From Ramicandelaber brevisporus (taxonomy: Eukaryota; Kickxellomycota; Ramicandelaberales; Ramicandelaberaceae), in NCBI GenBank assembly GCA_025201865.1, contig MU602801.1, forward strand, positions 1-22,101: a DNA stretch of 22,101 nt, read 5' to 3'. Each line of letters opens with the position of its first letter. The stretch's first letter is position 1. Under the pieces are notes generated by a model. That model ran no database searches, had not been told where the DNA came from, and worked only from the letters and a program-made list of their open reading frames with translations. Below, in pieces: positions 7,482 to 16,434 of this stretch. Made by a program: the position numbers and the translations under genes.

Positions 7482-9323
7482 TTAAGCATCGGTGACACAG
7501 CCTTCAGATGCTGTGCTGACCGTCTTGATATACTTGTACAGAGTGCCGCGGTTAACCTTCAAAGGCGGTGCCTTCCATTCTGCCTTGCGGCGTGCAAACT
7601 CTTCTGGCGTGACATTAACAGCATCAATTGTCCGTGTCTCTGCATCAATCACAATTCTGTCGCCATTGCGAACCAGTGCAACTGGACCGCCAACCTGCGC
7701 CTCTGGTGTAATGTGTCCAATAATGAAGCCGTGACTTCCACCCGAGAACCGACCATCAGTCAGCAAAGCAACGTCTTTGCCCAGACCAGCACCCATGATT
7801 GCAGAGGTTGGAGTGAGCATTTCTGGCATGCCAGGTCCACCGCGCGGGCCTTCGTTGCGGATAATGACAACGTGGCCCTTGCCAATTTCCTTGCGCTCAA
7901 GAGCAGACAGCATATCTTCCTCGCAGTCAAACACACGCGCTTCGCCTTCAAACCGCAGACCCTCCTTGCCAGTGATTTTGGCGACACTGCCTTCTGGTGC
8001 AATGTTGCCGCGCAGAATCTGCAAATGGCCGCTTGACTTGATGGGGTTTGAGAGTGGGTGAATGACATCCTGAGTCTCGAATGACAGTTCGGGAACGCCG
8101 CTAACATTCTCGGCAAGAGTCTTACCGGTTACAGTCAACGTATCGCCCTTGAGGACGCCTTCCTTCATCAGGTACTTGAGCACAGCTGGAGTGCCACCAA
8201 TCTTTTGGATATCAGCCATTACATACTTGCCGGATGGCTTCAAGTCGGCAATGAATGGTATGCGATCGGAGACAGCCTGGAAATCGTCCAGTCCAAGCTT
8301 GACGTCAACGGCACGCGCCATTGCAATCAAATGAAGCACAGCGTTTGTGGAACCACCGAGTGCCATTACAGTGACCATTGCGTTTTCAAAAGCCTCGCGA
8401 GTCATGATATCGCGCGGCATAATCTTGTTTTCGAGCATGTTGCGAACAGCCTTGCCGGCGCTGATGCACTCTGCGAACTTCTCGGGAGAGCCAGCAGGGT
8501 TCGAGGAGCTGTACGGCAGCGTCATGCCGAGTGCTTCAATGGCAGTAGCCATGGTATTGGCAGTGTACATTCCACCACATGCACCAGGTCCAGGGCACGA
8601 ATGGCGCACAATATCTGCACGCTCATCCTCCGTAATTCTGCCAGCAATGAACTCGCCATACGACTGGAATGCCGACACAATGTCCATAACCTTGCCCTGC
8701 TGCGCACCGCATGTTCCATAGCCAGGCTGGATCGTGCCGCCATACACCATCAATGACGGGCGATTGATGCGACCCATTGCGATCAAACATCCGGGCATGT
8801 TCTTGTCGCAGCCAGGGATTGAGATGTTCGCATCGTACCACTGTCCATTCATGACAGTTTCAATCGAATCTGCAATCAAATCGCGAGATTGCAGCGAGTA
8901 GCTCATGCCGCTCGTGCCCATACTGATGCCGTCGGAAACACCAATGGTGTTGAAGCGGAAACCGACCAGCCCAGCCTCTTGGACACCTTGTTTGACGAGC
9001 TCAGAAAGCTTCAGGAGATGCATGTTGCAAGGGTTGCCCTCGTACCAGACGCTGGAGATACCAACCTGGGCTTTGGACATGTCGGCGGGAGTGAGACCAG
9101 TGGCATACAGCATGGCTTGGGATGCACCTTGAGCCTTGGGCTGAGTGATACGCGAGCTGTACGAGTTCAACTTCTCCTCCTTGTTGGAAGACAGCACGCG
9201 AGTGGAAGTGGAGAAGAGAGCAGACTGAGGCTGCAGCTGCCGCCGAGATGCGAGCGCGGCATAGCTGGTGTATCTGCAGGCAGAAGAGTAGGCGAGCTTG
9301 GAAGCCGAGCTGGTGAAGATCAT
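7482..9323 (-). CDS. ILV3: Dihydroxy-acid dehydratase, mitochondrial
   Basis: It dehydrates 2,3-dihydroxy-isovalerate and 2,3-dihydroxy-3-methylvalerate to the 2-keto acids in valine and isoleucine synthesis. The protein has 613 residues from ATG 9323. The start was chosen because residues 1-45 form a mitochondrial presequence (Ser, Ala and Arg rich, no acid until KEE 48-50); the frame is open 54 codons further up, but that part is low-complexity. Family signatures are intact: NPCN (Cys99), PGCDKNMPG (Cys172, with the metal-binding Lys173), [16 protein letters not shown] (Cys249), and [11 protein letters not shown] near 522-532, which holds the catalytic Ser region. Three iron-sulfur cysteines in these positions match the [2Fe-2S] plant/fungal type. 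There is no intron. It is GC-richer and more codon-biased than the F-box gene beside it, as expected for a well-expressed enzyme. Confidence 0.96.
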   Translation of the reverse strand: MIFTSSASKLAYSSACRYTSYAALASRRQLQPQSALFSTSTRVLSSNKEEKLNSYSSRITQPKAQGASQAMLYATGLTPADMSKAQVGISSVWYEGNPCNMHLLKLSELVKQGVQEAGLVGFRFNTIGVSDGISMGTSGMSYSLQSRDLIADSIETVMNGQWYDANISIPGCDKNMPGCLIAMGRINRPSLMVYGGTIQPGYGTCGAQQGKVMDIVSAFQSYGEFIAGRITEDERADIVRHSCPGPGACGGMYTANTMATAIEALGMTLPYSSSNPAGSPEKFAECISAGKAVRNMLENKIMPRDIMTREAFENAMVTVMALGGSTNAVLHLIAMARAVDVKLGLDDFQAVSDRIPFIADLKPSGKYVMADIQKIGGTPAVLKYLMKEGVLKGDTLTVTGKTLAENVSGVPELSFETQDVIHPLSNPIKSSGHLQILRGNIAPEGSVAKITGKEGLRFEGEARVFDCEEDMLSALERKEIGKGHVVIIRNEGPRGGPGMPEMLTPTSAIMGAGLGKDVALLTDGRFSGGSHGFIIGHITPEAQVGGPVALVRNGDRIVIDAETRTIDAVNVTPEEFARRKAEWKAPPLKVNRGTLYKYIKTVSTASEGCVTDA

Positions 9324-9581
9324 CGCTGAAGTTATTCTTTTTTTCGCGTTTGAGAACAGAAGTTGTGTAGTGGAGTGGAGTGGGAGTGAAAGAGAAACAA
9401 GTTTGTGCGTTTGAGGCAGATGAGAAACAACAACAACAACAACCGTAGCGGTGAGTTTCTTTCTTTCAGTCAACGAGCAAAGCAATGGAAAAATGAAGAG
9501 AATCGACTGCTCTCAAGCATTGGCATGTCTGTCACATGTGTGACTGTCCTTGATTGGTTTATGAGTCAAACATGATGTATC

Positions 9582-9588
9582 TTTTATA
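9582..9588 (-). promoter_or_regulatory. TATA-box-like element upstream of ILV3
   Basis: The minus strand reads GAGTTATAAAAGATAC, 260 bases upstream of the ILV3 ATG and between it and the ABC transporter stop. A CCAAT motif (ATTGG on the plus strand, 9553-9557) lies closer to the gene. The last 195 bases before the ATG contain no other ATG on this strand. Function is inferred only from position. Confidence 0.35.
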
Positions 9589-9619
9589 ACTCGCTTCCTT
9601 GTCGATGTAAAAAAAATTT

Positions 9620-12600
9620 TTAATCGGAGACGACCGCGTTCGATGTGGTAGATGTCGCAGAAGTCACGGCTACATCCGCGAATAGCGCCGCAGGGTCACT
9701 GTACTGCAGTCGGAATCGATGGCCACTGGACAGCTCGCAGAGTCGGCCGTCGTTCATCAAGAAGACGCGGTCGTAGTCCATAATGGTCGAAACGCGATGG
9801 GCAATCGTGAGGATGGTGCACTGTGCAAACTCGGATCGAATGACTTGCTGAATCTTGGCGTCGCTGTGCGGATCCATGGCCGACGTGGCTTCGTCGAGCA
9901 CAAGAATCCTCGCCTTGGACAAAATGGCGCGCGCGAGGCACAAAAGCTGAAGCTGGCCGGCTGACAATCCAGAGCCATCAGAGGCAATCTCAAGATCAAG
10001 ACCGCGGCCACGATTACGGCTGTGATCACCACCAGCGCTGGGCTCGATATCCACGTGATTGGTGTTGCTGTTGAAACCCTGTGACACAGCTAGATGTAAA
10101 CCAACGCGTTCCAGCGCCTGCCACAGCTCGCAGTCAGGGATGGTGCCAGATGGATCCAGGTTGAAGCGCAGCGTGCCACGGAAGAGTGTTGGATTCTGCG
10201 GGATGATGGCAACGCTGCTGCGAACAACCTGAAGAGGCAATGTGCGGATGTCGACGCCGTTGATGCAGATGGATCCACCATCAATCTCACAGAATCGAAC
10301 CAGCGATGCCAGGATGCTTGATTTGCCAGACCCAGAAGCACCAACGAGCCCAACTCGCTGGCCAGGCTTGATTGAGAAGCTGACATCACGGAGGGCAAGC
10401 GGCAGGCCAGGTCGGTAGCGCATGTACACGTGCTCAAATGATAATGTGCTTGCACTATCCTTGACAGACTGCTGTGGATAACCAGAGGCAAACGAGAGCG
10501 AGCTGCCCACGCTGATTGACAAGTGCTTGTGGTGAGCGTCCTCATGGTCAATGTTGTTGATGTAGTGATCCAATCGCTCAGCGCTGTTCATTGAGTTCTC
10601 CAGCTCTGCCCAGAATCTCACAAATGCACTGAATGCCGCAGTCACAGCCGATGCATATCCAAGCACCAATCCCACCAGACCAGGATCAACACTAAACCTC
10701 GCAATAACGGCAAACAGCGCCACAAACAACCCCACCAGATTGGCCAAAACCTCCATTCTCAACTGCATCCAGCGCTGCACTACAATTGACAAATAGTACG
10801 CTTGATTGTTGGCATTCATCAGCTCTCGACACCGCGACATGAACAAATTGTGCTGAGAGGCATCGCCAAACGCACGGATGGTTGGCAAACCAGACAGTGT
10901 CTCCGAAAGATGGGCAAGCAGTGGAGCGCGAGAGATGGAATCCAGACGCTTGAGCTCACGAGATGTTGGGCGGTAGTACATTGCAGCTGCAACATAATAC
11001 GCAGCCATGATTGGCACGAGCGGCACCAAGAACACTGGAAACACCACACTGATCATGATGAGAGTTGCAAATGCAGTGACACCTTGGGTGAGCAGCAGTC
11101 TCAAAATGTCAACAACCACGTTGTCCATCGAGTCGACATCCCGGCTGAATCTGCTCAGAATTCGACCTGCGGAAGTGACATCAAAGAAGGTTGGAATACG
11201 GGCAGAGAGCACACTGGCGAGTGTGGACTGATGCAGGCGCTTGGAGGCAAGCAGAACGGCGTGAGCGAGGGCAACCATGAAGGCGTAGTTGGTCAAACCT
11301 TGAGCAACACCCCAGGCAGAGTAGATGGCCATGTAGAAGGAGCGCGGCTGGCTTGGCCACTTGGAGAGGATCCAAAAGTTGAGCCACAGGTCATTGCCAA
11401 TGCGAGTCAGCTGTGTCAATGTGAGGGCTGCAGCAATCAAGAGAACCATCCGCCAGCCGCCCATGTAGCGCAGATACGATTGATACACTCTGGTGGGTAC
11501 TGTACCAGTGACACGCTCTTCAGAACCATCGAGTGCACCGCCAATTCGGGTGTCAGTTGGAATAGCATCAATGGTAAGTGGTGTCTCGTCGGCAATGAGT
11601 AAATGGATGTTGCTCTGTCTAACACTTCCATCTACAAACTGACACAATGTCGATGCGAACCATCCACTGCGCGATGCCATTAGCTGCTCGAATGTGCCTT
11701 GCTCGACGATGCAGCCACCAACCATGCACACAATCAAGTCAGCTTCCCTCATGAATCGCTGCTGCATCTGATGAGTCACCATGACACGAGTCTTGCCCGC
11801 CATCATACTGCCCTGAATGCAGTTGCTGTACATTGCGCGTGCAACATGTGGATCGACGGCCGATAATGGATCATCCAGCAGCACAATATCAGCGTTCGAG
11901 TATGCAGCACGAGCAAGCGAGATGCGCTGTTTTTGCCCACCAGACAATGCTGCGCCACGATCGCCAACAACCACCAAGTCAGCATCTGGCGTGGTGGACA
12001 AATCACTAGTGAGCTCACATGCTGAAATGACTGCTTTGTATTTGGCTGCATCATATGGTAGACCAAATGTGATGTTGTCACGAATGCTGCGGTTCAGGAT
12101 GAATGGCTGTTGTGAGCAGTAGGCGACTGAGTTGTTGCTGTTAATGCTGACGGTGCCACTGAGACGAGCCATTTCGCCAAGCAGAGCATTGAGGAGTGCT
12201 GATTTACCGGAACCAACTGGACCACAAACGACAACAAATTGGCCATGATTAACCTGCAAGTTGATGTCGGACAGAGTAAATCGAGCACCGTCAGAATTAG
12301 GTGATGAGCTTGGCTGAGCCGGCCACTGGAAAGAACCATCTTGAACGCTAATGGCCACATCCTGGTTGACCTTCGAGAACCCTGACATCATCTCCTGCTG
12401 TTGTGACGACGGTGGAGGATTTGAACCACTATTGGACAAGAGCAACTCTGCAACTCGACGCATGGCCACCTTGAAGTCAGCAATCATCGACAATGCAGCT
12501 GGGAACACAATCATTGGCACTTGCATTGCTCCAAACAGCGCCAGTGCCGTCATTGCTGTATCCGCAGACAACGCCTTGCCACCAGTCTTGTCATCTTCTG

Positions 12601-14563
12601 TTGCATTCATTGCCACATACACTATAAATGTCACAATTGTCGCAAACGCCGGAACCACAACCGCAATAGCATTCATTATACTTCTCACACGCTGTAACTT
12701 CACCAACACAGCCATCTCTGCATCACGAAGCACAGTGACGGAACTCAGAAAGTATGGCTCCCAGGACTGATACTTGATGATGCGAATGCCAGAGAGCATG
12801 TCTTGGATGGCACGGACGCGGTTATCAGTGAGGACAGATGCGCGGCTGCGGAGAGCTTGGAGTGGAGCGGAGGCGAGCCAGGACTGGATGGGACCACTGG
12901 TGATGAGCATGAGGGCAGTGCCACAGAGAGCAGGAGCCCAGCCAATGGTGGCAATGAGCAAGCCAATCAAAAGGGCAAGTTGGAGTGGTGTGGTGACGGC
13001 GTAAAAGAGATACTGGATGCTGGTGTCGATGCGAGAGATGTCGTTTGAAACTACATTTACTAGCATGCCACTGTCCACTGCATTTGAATTGCTGGCACTG
13101 TTACTATTGCTGACGCTGTTGCTGTTGCTGTTGAAGGAATTGCCAAAGAGGTTCTTGCGATACAGCTGCATGGTCAAGGCTGTGCGAAGTTGATACCCAA
13201 TTCGCATAAACATGTGCTGTGACATTTGGAAGCAGAATGACTCCGTAACCAGCATGGCAAACAAACCAAATGCCAGTGCATAACCAACACCAGCTGGTGG
13301 TGGAGGTGGCAATGATGATGGCGACGATGTAGCAGCTGTGTCTCCGGATGAAATCTTGGTGCGGTGATGATGACTTTGTTGAACGAAGCGAATAATCTGG
13401 CGAATCAGCAATGGGTAAGCAACAACTGCGATGCTGCTGATAAGACGAATCAGACAAGCCAGGATGAAACGCGCCTTGAACATTTGATACACTGCGCGAT
13501 ATATTACACTCACCACTGATCCATTGCCACCAGAACCATCACCTTCACTTCCACTGTGACCACTGCGACGACTCACACTTGCATTCGCCAAAGCATCGCC
13601 CATAGCATGGTCGAGCTCATCAGATGTGAGGGACGAATCCAGTGCATACAGATCCTGGTGCTGGAGCGGATTGCGGCGGCCACGAATCATCAGCGAGTTC
13701 AGCCAATGGTATGTCCAGCGCGAGAACCAGCTCACTGAAGCCTCTGGCAGTGTTGGCATACTTGCAGCTATCTGGTCGTTGTCCTCGTTGTCGTTGTCGT
13801 TGTCGTTGTGGCAGACTCTGGTGTCATTGTGAGTCGACGTTGGCGAGGAAGGATGCTGATACTCGCACTTGGATTTCGAAGCACGGAAATTAAAACGGTG
13901 CGACGCTGATCGGGGCTGATGCGACTGTGGCTGCGGTTTGCGCGAGAAGTGTTCCTGGCCGCTGTTGGTGTGGAACGGAGTCCGCTCCTGGGCTGCTGGG
14001 ATGTCCGAGACTGACGTGGACAGCCTGGCTGCACTAATATTGCTGTGGTTGTGTGCACAAACTGTGGTGGGAGAATCGGGATCGTCAAAGATGGGTACGG
14101 TTTGCTGAATATTACTGACAGGAGGTGATGACGACAGAGTTGGAGACGAGATAGAATTGTATGCTTGTGCGAGTGCTTGTGCGGGTGCTTGTGTGTATGC
14201 GTGTGCGTGTGCGTGTGCAGCAACAGCAACAGCATCATCATCTGTAGACATTGAAGTTGGTGACGAGTAGAGAGTGGAAAGAGTAGAGACGGTTGGAGTG
14301 ATTGAATCAGTCAGAGGTACCGTCGTCAACTCACTGTTGCTGTTGTTGTCGTTGTCGTTGTCGCTGCTGTTGCCGCTGCTGTTGCTGTTACTTCTGCCGC
14401 TGCTGTTACTGGTGTTGTTACTGGTGCCGCTGCTGCTACTGCTACTGTTGTTGAGGTGGTGGTAGTTTGCGTTGCCACTGCTGTTATTGTTGCTGACACT
14501 GACGGCAGCCAGGATGGCATCAGTATTGCCAGATACAAGACTGGTACGGAATGGATCGGGCAT
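9620..14563 (-). CDS. ABC transporter, ABCC/MRP family (Yor1-like, no TMD0)
   Basis: ATP-driven exporter, probably of organic anions, conjugates or drugs, at the plasma or vacuolar membrane. 1647 residues in one exon; order is N-tail, TMD1, NBD1, TMD2, NBD2. Residues 1-275 are disordered (Ser/Asn runs, Ala-His and Ala-Gln repeats). The family motif WFSRWTYHWLNSLMIRG (about 279-295) starts the conserved part. NBD1: Walker A GPVGSGKS 781-788, LSGGQ 873-877, Walker B IVLLDDP with Asp in place of the catalytic Glu, His931. NBD2: GASGSGKS 1408-1415, LSAGQ 1533-1537, Walker B ILVLDEAT, His1589. The degenerate first site and intact second site are usual for ABCC. Oddities are low-complexity insertions: SNSNS-type at about 476-498 inside TMD1, a Pro/Ser loop at 403-424, and a charged loop at 1500-1531 just before the NBD2 signature. 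The start ATG 14563 is preceded by 422 AUG-free bases. Confidence 0.95.
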   Translation of the reverse strand: MPDPFRTSLVSGNTDAILAAVSVSNNNSSGNANYHHLNNSSSSSSGTSNNTSNSSGRSNSNSSGNSSDNDNDNNSNSELTTVPLTDSITPTVSTLSTLYSSPTSMSTDDDAVAVAAHAHAHAYTQAPAQALAQAYNSISSPTLSSSPPVSNIQQTVPIFDDPDSPTTVCAHNHSNISAARLSTSVSDIPAAQERTPFHTNSGQEHFSRKPQPQSHQPRSASHRFNFRASKSKCEYQHPSSPTSTHNDTRVCHNDNDNDNEDNDQIAASMPTLPEASVSWFSRWTYHWLNSLMIRGRRNPLQHQDLYALDSSLTSDELDHAMGDALANASVSRRSGHSGSEGDGSGGNGSVVSVIYRAVYQMFKARFILACLIRLISSIAVVAYPLLIRQIIRFVQQSHHHRTKISSGDTAATSSPSSLPPPPPAGVGYALAFGLFAMLVTESFCFQMSQHMFMRIGYQLRTALTMQLYRKNLFGNSFNSNSNSVSNSNSASNSNAVDSGMLVNVVSNDISRIDTSIQYLFYAVTTPLQLALLIGLLIATIGWAPALCGTALMLITSGPIQSWLASAPLQALRSRASVLTDNRVRAIQDMLSGIRIIKYQSWEPYFLSSVTVLRDAEMAVLVKLQRVRSIMNAIAVVVPAFATIVTFIVYVAMNATEDDKTGGKALSADTAMTALALFGAMQVPMIVFPAALSMIADFKVAMRRVAELLLSNSGSNPPPSSQQQEMMSGFSKVNQDVAISVQDGSFQWPAQPSSSPNSDGARFTLSDINLQVNHGQFVVVCGPVGSGKSALLNALLGEMARLSGTVSINSNNSVAYCSQQPFILNRSIRDNITFGLPYDAAKYKAVISACELTSDLSTTPDADLVVVGDRGAALSGGQKQRISLARAAYSNADIVLLDDPLSAVDPHVARAMYSNCIQGSMMAGKTRVMVTHQMQQRFMREADLIVCMVGGCIVEQGTFEQLMASRSGWFASTLCQFVDGSVRQSNIHLLIADETPLTIDAIPTDTRIGGALDGSEERVTGTVPTRVYQSYLRYMGGWRMVLLIAAALTLTQLTRIGNDLWLNFWILSKWPSQPRSFYMAIYSAWGVAQGLTNYAFMVALAHAVLLASKRLHQSTLASVLSARIPTFFDVTSAGRILSRFSRDVDSMDNVVVDILRLLLTQGVTAFATLIMISVVFPVFLVPLVPIMAAYYVAAAMYYRPTSRELKRLDSISRAPLLAHLSETLSGLPTIRAFGDASQHNLFMSRCRELMNANNQAYYLSIVVQRWMQLRMEVLANLVGLFVALFAVIARFSVDPGLVGLVLGYASAVTAAFSAFVRFWAELENSMNSAERLDHYINNIDHEDAHHKHLSISVGSSLSFASGYPQQSVKDSASTLSFEHVYMRYRPGLPLALRDVSFSIKPGQRVGLVGASGSGKSSILASLVRFCEIDGGSICINGVDIRTLPLQVVRSSVAIIPQNPTLFRGTLRFNLDPSGTIPDCELWQALERVGLHLAVSQGFNSNTNHVDIEPSAGGDHSRNRGRGLDLEIASDGSGLSAGQLQLLCLARAILSKARILVLDEATSAMDPHSDAKIQQVIRSEFAQCTILTIAHRVSTIMDYDRVFLMNDGRLCELSSGHRFRLQYSDPAALFADVAVTSATSTTSNAVVSD
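14333..14495 (+). repeat. Triplet repeat (GTT/GCT/GTC) encoding Ser/Asn/Asp runs of the transporter N-tail
   Basis: Period-3 repeats of TGTTGC, GTCGTT and GCTGCT type on the plus strand read as AAC, AGC, AGT and GAC codons on the minus strand, giving the Ser/Asn/Asp-rich residues 24-77 of the transporter. Confidence 0.8.
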
Positions 14564-14914
14564 ATCGCAACCTTATAAAGCAAACTAGCAGCAGTACAGA
14601 GTTATAAATACAAGCTAGGTAGTGCTGAGTTTAATGATGACAATAGCGACGATGGTAGCGATAACAATGAAGGTGATGGGTGATGACGGTGGTTGCAGAG
14701 TCAAGAGGAAGAACTGATGTGCGAGAGGCTGTGATAGTTCGTCAAACTGCGTTGGAGTTGACCAGATTATGTATTGTCAAAAAAATGAAGGCTTGATACT
14801 GTAATGTGGAAGTGTAGGTGATGGCTTGAATGAATGTGGAGGCTTGAGGCAGAATATGTAGAATGTATTCACAGCAAATGTGTGTAGAATCAAGAGCGCG
14901 TGGTCACTATTGAG

Positions 14915-14920
14915 TATATA
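14915..14920 (-). promoter_or_regulatory. TATA-box-like element for the ABC transporter
   Basis: The minus strand reads GACTTATATACTCA about 350 bases upstream of the transporter ATG, inside the AUG-free interval. A nearer TATTTATAAC lies at about 14601-14610. Either could be used; this is position-based inference. Confidence 0.3.
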
Positions 14921-15250
14921 AGTCACCTTGGATTAATAGTAGAAAGTAGAAAGAAGAAAAGCACAAAAAGGCTTAATTGCAATCGTCATACTCAGCGACA
15001 GCAAAAAGTGGATAGAGAGAAGGACGCGGGGAGGAAGCGAAGTGAAGAGAATGCGGTATAGTGTGAATTGTAAACCGAAAAAAACAGCAAAAAACAGCAA
15101 AAACAGCAAAAACAAAAACAGATTAGTTGGGCAAAAAAGGAGGTGTGAGGTTTGGAGAGACTGCTATCATTCACAGTCAAGGCTTTCACCTTGCGTTTTG
15201 TCACTGGGTTCCCTGATGAGCTCTCGCGCTCACTTGTTCACTTGCTTATT

Positions 15251-15278
15251 CACTCACTCACTCACTCACTCACTCACT
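15251..15278 (+). repeat. CACT tetramer repeat, 7 copies
   Basis: Seven perfect CACT units in the divergent intergenic region. Confidence 0.95.
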
Positions 15279-15436
15279 CGCGCAAAGAGTTCTATATTGG
15301 ACTGCGTGAGTGCACACCCACCCTTCCTTACATTCTCTATCCTCCGAACTCAGGACCGATGTGGTTTGTTGAATGGCAGTAAACAGAAAAGTAAACAAAA
15401 GAGAGGACTTACATCGGACTCGATCTGAGCAACAAT

Positions 15437-15466
15437 AGTGACAGTGACAGTGAAAGTGATAGTGAT
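15437..15466 (+). repeat. AGTGAC/AGTGAT hexamer repeat, 5 copies
   Basis: AGTGAC, AGTGAC, AGTGAA, AGTGAT and AGTGAT stand in tandem in the divergent intergenic region. Confidence 0.9.
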
Positions 15467-16229
15467 AGTGGCATTGGCAATGCAATTAAAGGGTATATTT
15501 GGGGAAGAGGATAGGAGAAGAGAACAGCAATCGCAGTCAATGCACAGCGGCCAAGTCTTTTTAATGGCAAAGAATCAAGGCAGGAATTCAGGTTAATTGA
15601 CGAAGACTGCAGCCACGTCAGAAACTGGAATGCAGCAAAGCCCTTTGGCTGGAAACGAGGTGATTAAGTTCAATGCACGACGAGGATTGAAAAACAGGTT
15701 TGCAAAAGGTTGAAAGAAAACATCGCTAATTACACGACTGCATTGATAGCCCAAATGTATTGCACACCATCCTCTCAAACTAACCCTCGGGATGCAAAGA
15801 AACTGCGTGGGTAAGAGGGCTTGTAATTAAATCGTCCTCACTTCCATCCCTTCCCCCCAAAAAGTATCTTTGCCAGTCCAAATATGTGTGCAGTTCGCAG
15901 GCTCGCAGTATGCAATTTGGCGATGTTGCCGCCACCACCTACCCACCCGCCGATGCTGTTTGCTCACGAGAACTCTCTCTCTCGGGATATTCGTTTCACA
16001 AGAAAAGTAACAAATTACAAAGTACAAAGTACACATTGTATCTGCAAAGTGTCACTGTGCCACTTTATTTGATGTGACTGCTTTTTTGAAGAATGCCAGT
16101 AAATGCCCTCAATAAACACGCATTTTGCAGCACTGAATTCCTTCTATCCAGTAATTATATGAACACAGCGCATAGCTGCATAGAACTATCACACTCTTGA
16201 GGGTTGCTGTTGGCGTAGTCTGTGCGCTC

Positions 16230-16379
16230 GTGAGGATTTCGCGAAGATGCAGCAAGGTTTCCCTCTGGATGTCGAGCTGGAGCGAAACCTTTTCGACTTG
16301 ACTATCTCTCGCGCTCTGCGAACTGGCTGACTTACCCCAGTTGTTTTTTTCTTGTTTTGTTTTCTAATACTCATCACAG
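16230..16379 (+). other. Predicted 5'-leader intron of the Gid4-like gene
   Basis: The 3' end is convincing: a T-rich tract, branch site TCTAATAC, then CATCACAG at 16379. The best upstream donor I see is CTC|GTGAGGATT (intron from 16230), giving 150 nt. This donor is less certain. Removal would take out both upstream ATGs (16247 and 16268) and leave a leader with no ATG before 16435 back to about 16162. No upstream coding exon in the right phase was found, so the intron is probably in the leader. Confidence 0.4.
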
Positions 16380-16434
16380 CCTTTGGCAGCGAGCGATAAC
16401 GACAGCATCTTCTTCACACAAACACGGCCCAGAA

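Larger units (their letters stand above)
14564..16434. other. Divergent intergenic region, about 1.9 kb, no firmly supported gene
   Basis: This separates the minus-strand ABC transporter from the plus-strand Gid4-like gene and should hold both promoters. The transporter side (14564-14985) has no ATG on the minus strand. Simple repeats occur at 15069-15122 (A-runs with CAGC), 15251-15278 (CACT) and 15437-15466 (AGTGAC/T). Two weak gene candidates remain. One is a minus-strand frame at 15593-15778 (TTG-initiated, non-repetitive, ending SFPAKGLCCIPVSDVAAVFVN) that could be an exon. The other is a minus-strand 13-codon start exon at 16374-16336 (MSIRKQNKKKTTG) ending in a perfect GTAAGT donor. 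I could not join them into a credible gene. Confidence 0.5.

Noticed and set aside
7492-9132. Plus-strand and alternate-frame open frames over the ILV3 gene
   Set aside because: These are shadows of a GC-rich coding sequence. The minus-strand frame carries all dehydratase motifs.
10802-11602. Plus-strand frame of 266 codons inside the ABC transporter
   Set aside because: It is antisense to TMD2 of the transporter, with no independent domain and poor start context.
15208-15290. CTGATGAG core resembling a hammerhead ribozyme
   Set aside because: No matching CGAAA core or closing stems are seen downstream; the octamer alone is expected by chance.
15042-15428. Plus-strand frame of 128 codons
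   Set aside because: It begins at GTG and crosses an A-rich repeat and the CACT array (Thr-His-Ser-Leu repeats), with no domain-like sequence.
15593-15778. Minus-strand 61-codon frame with protein-like composition
   Set aside because: It has a TTG start only, no ATG, and no clearly matched splice partner. It is kept as a possible exon but not called as a gene.
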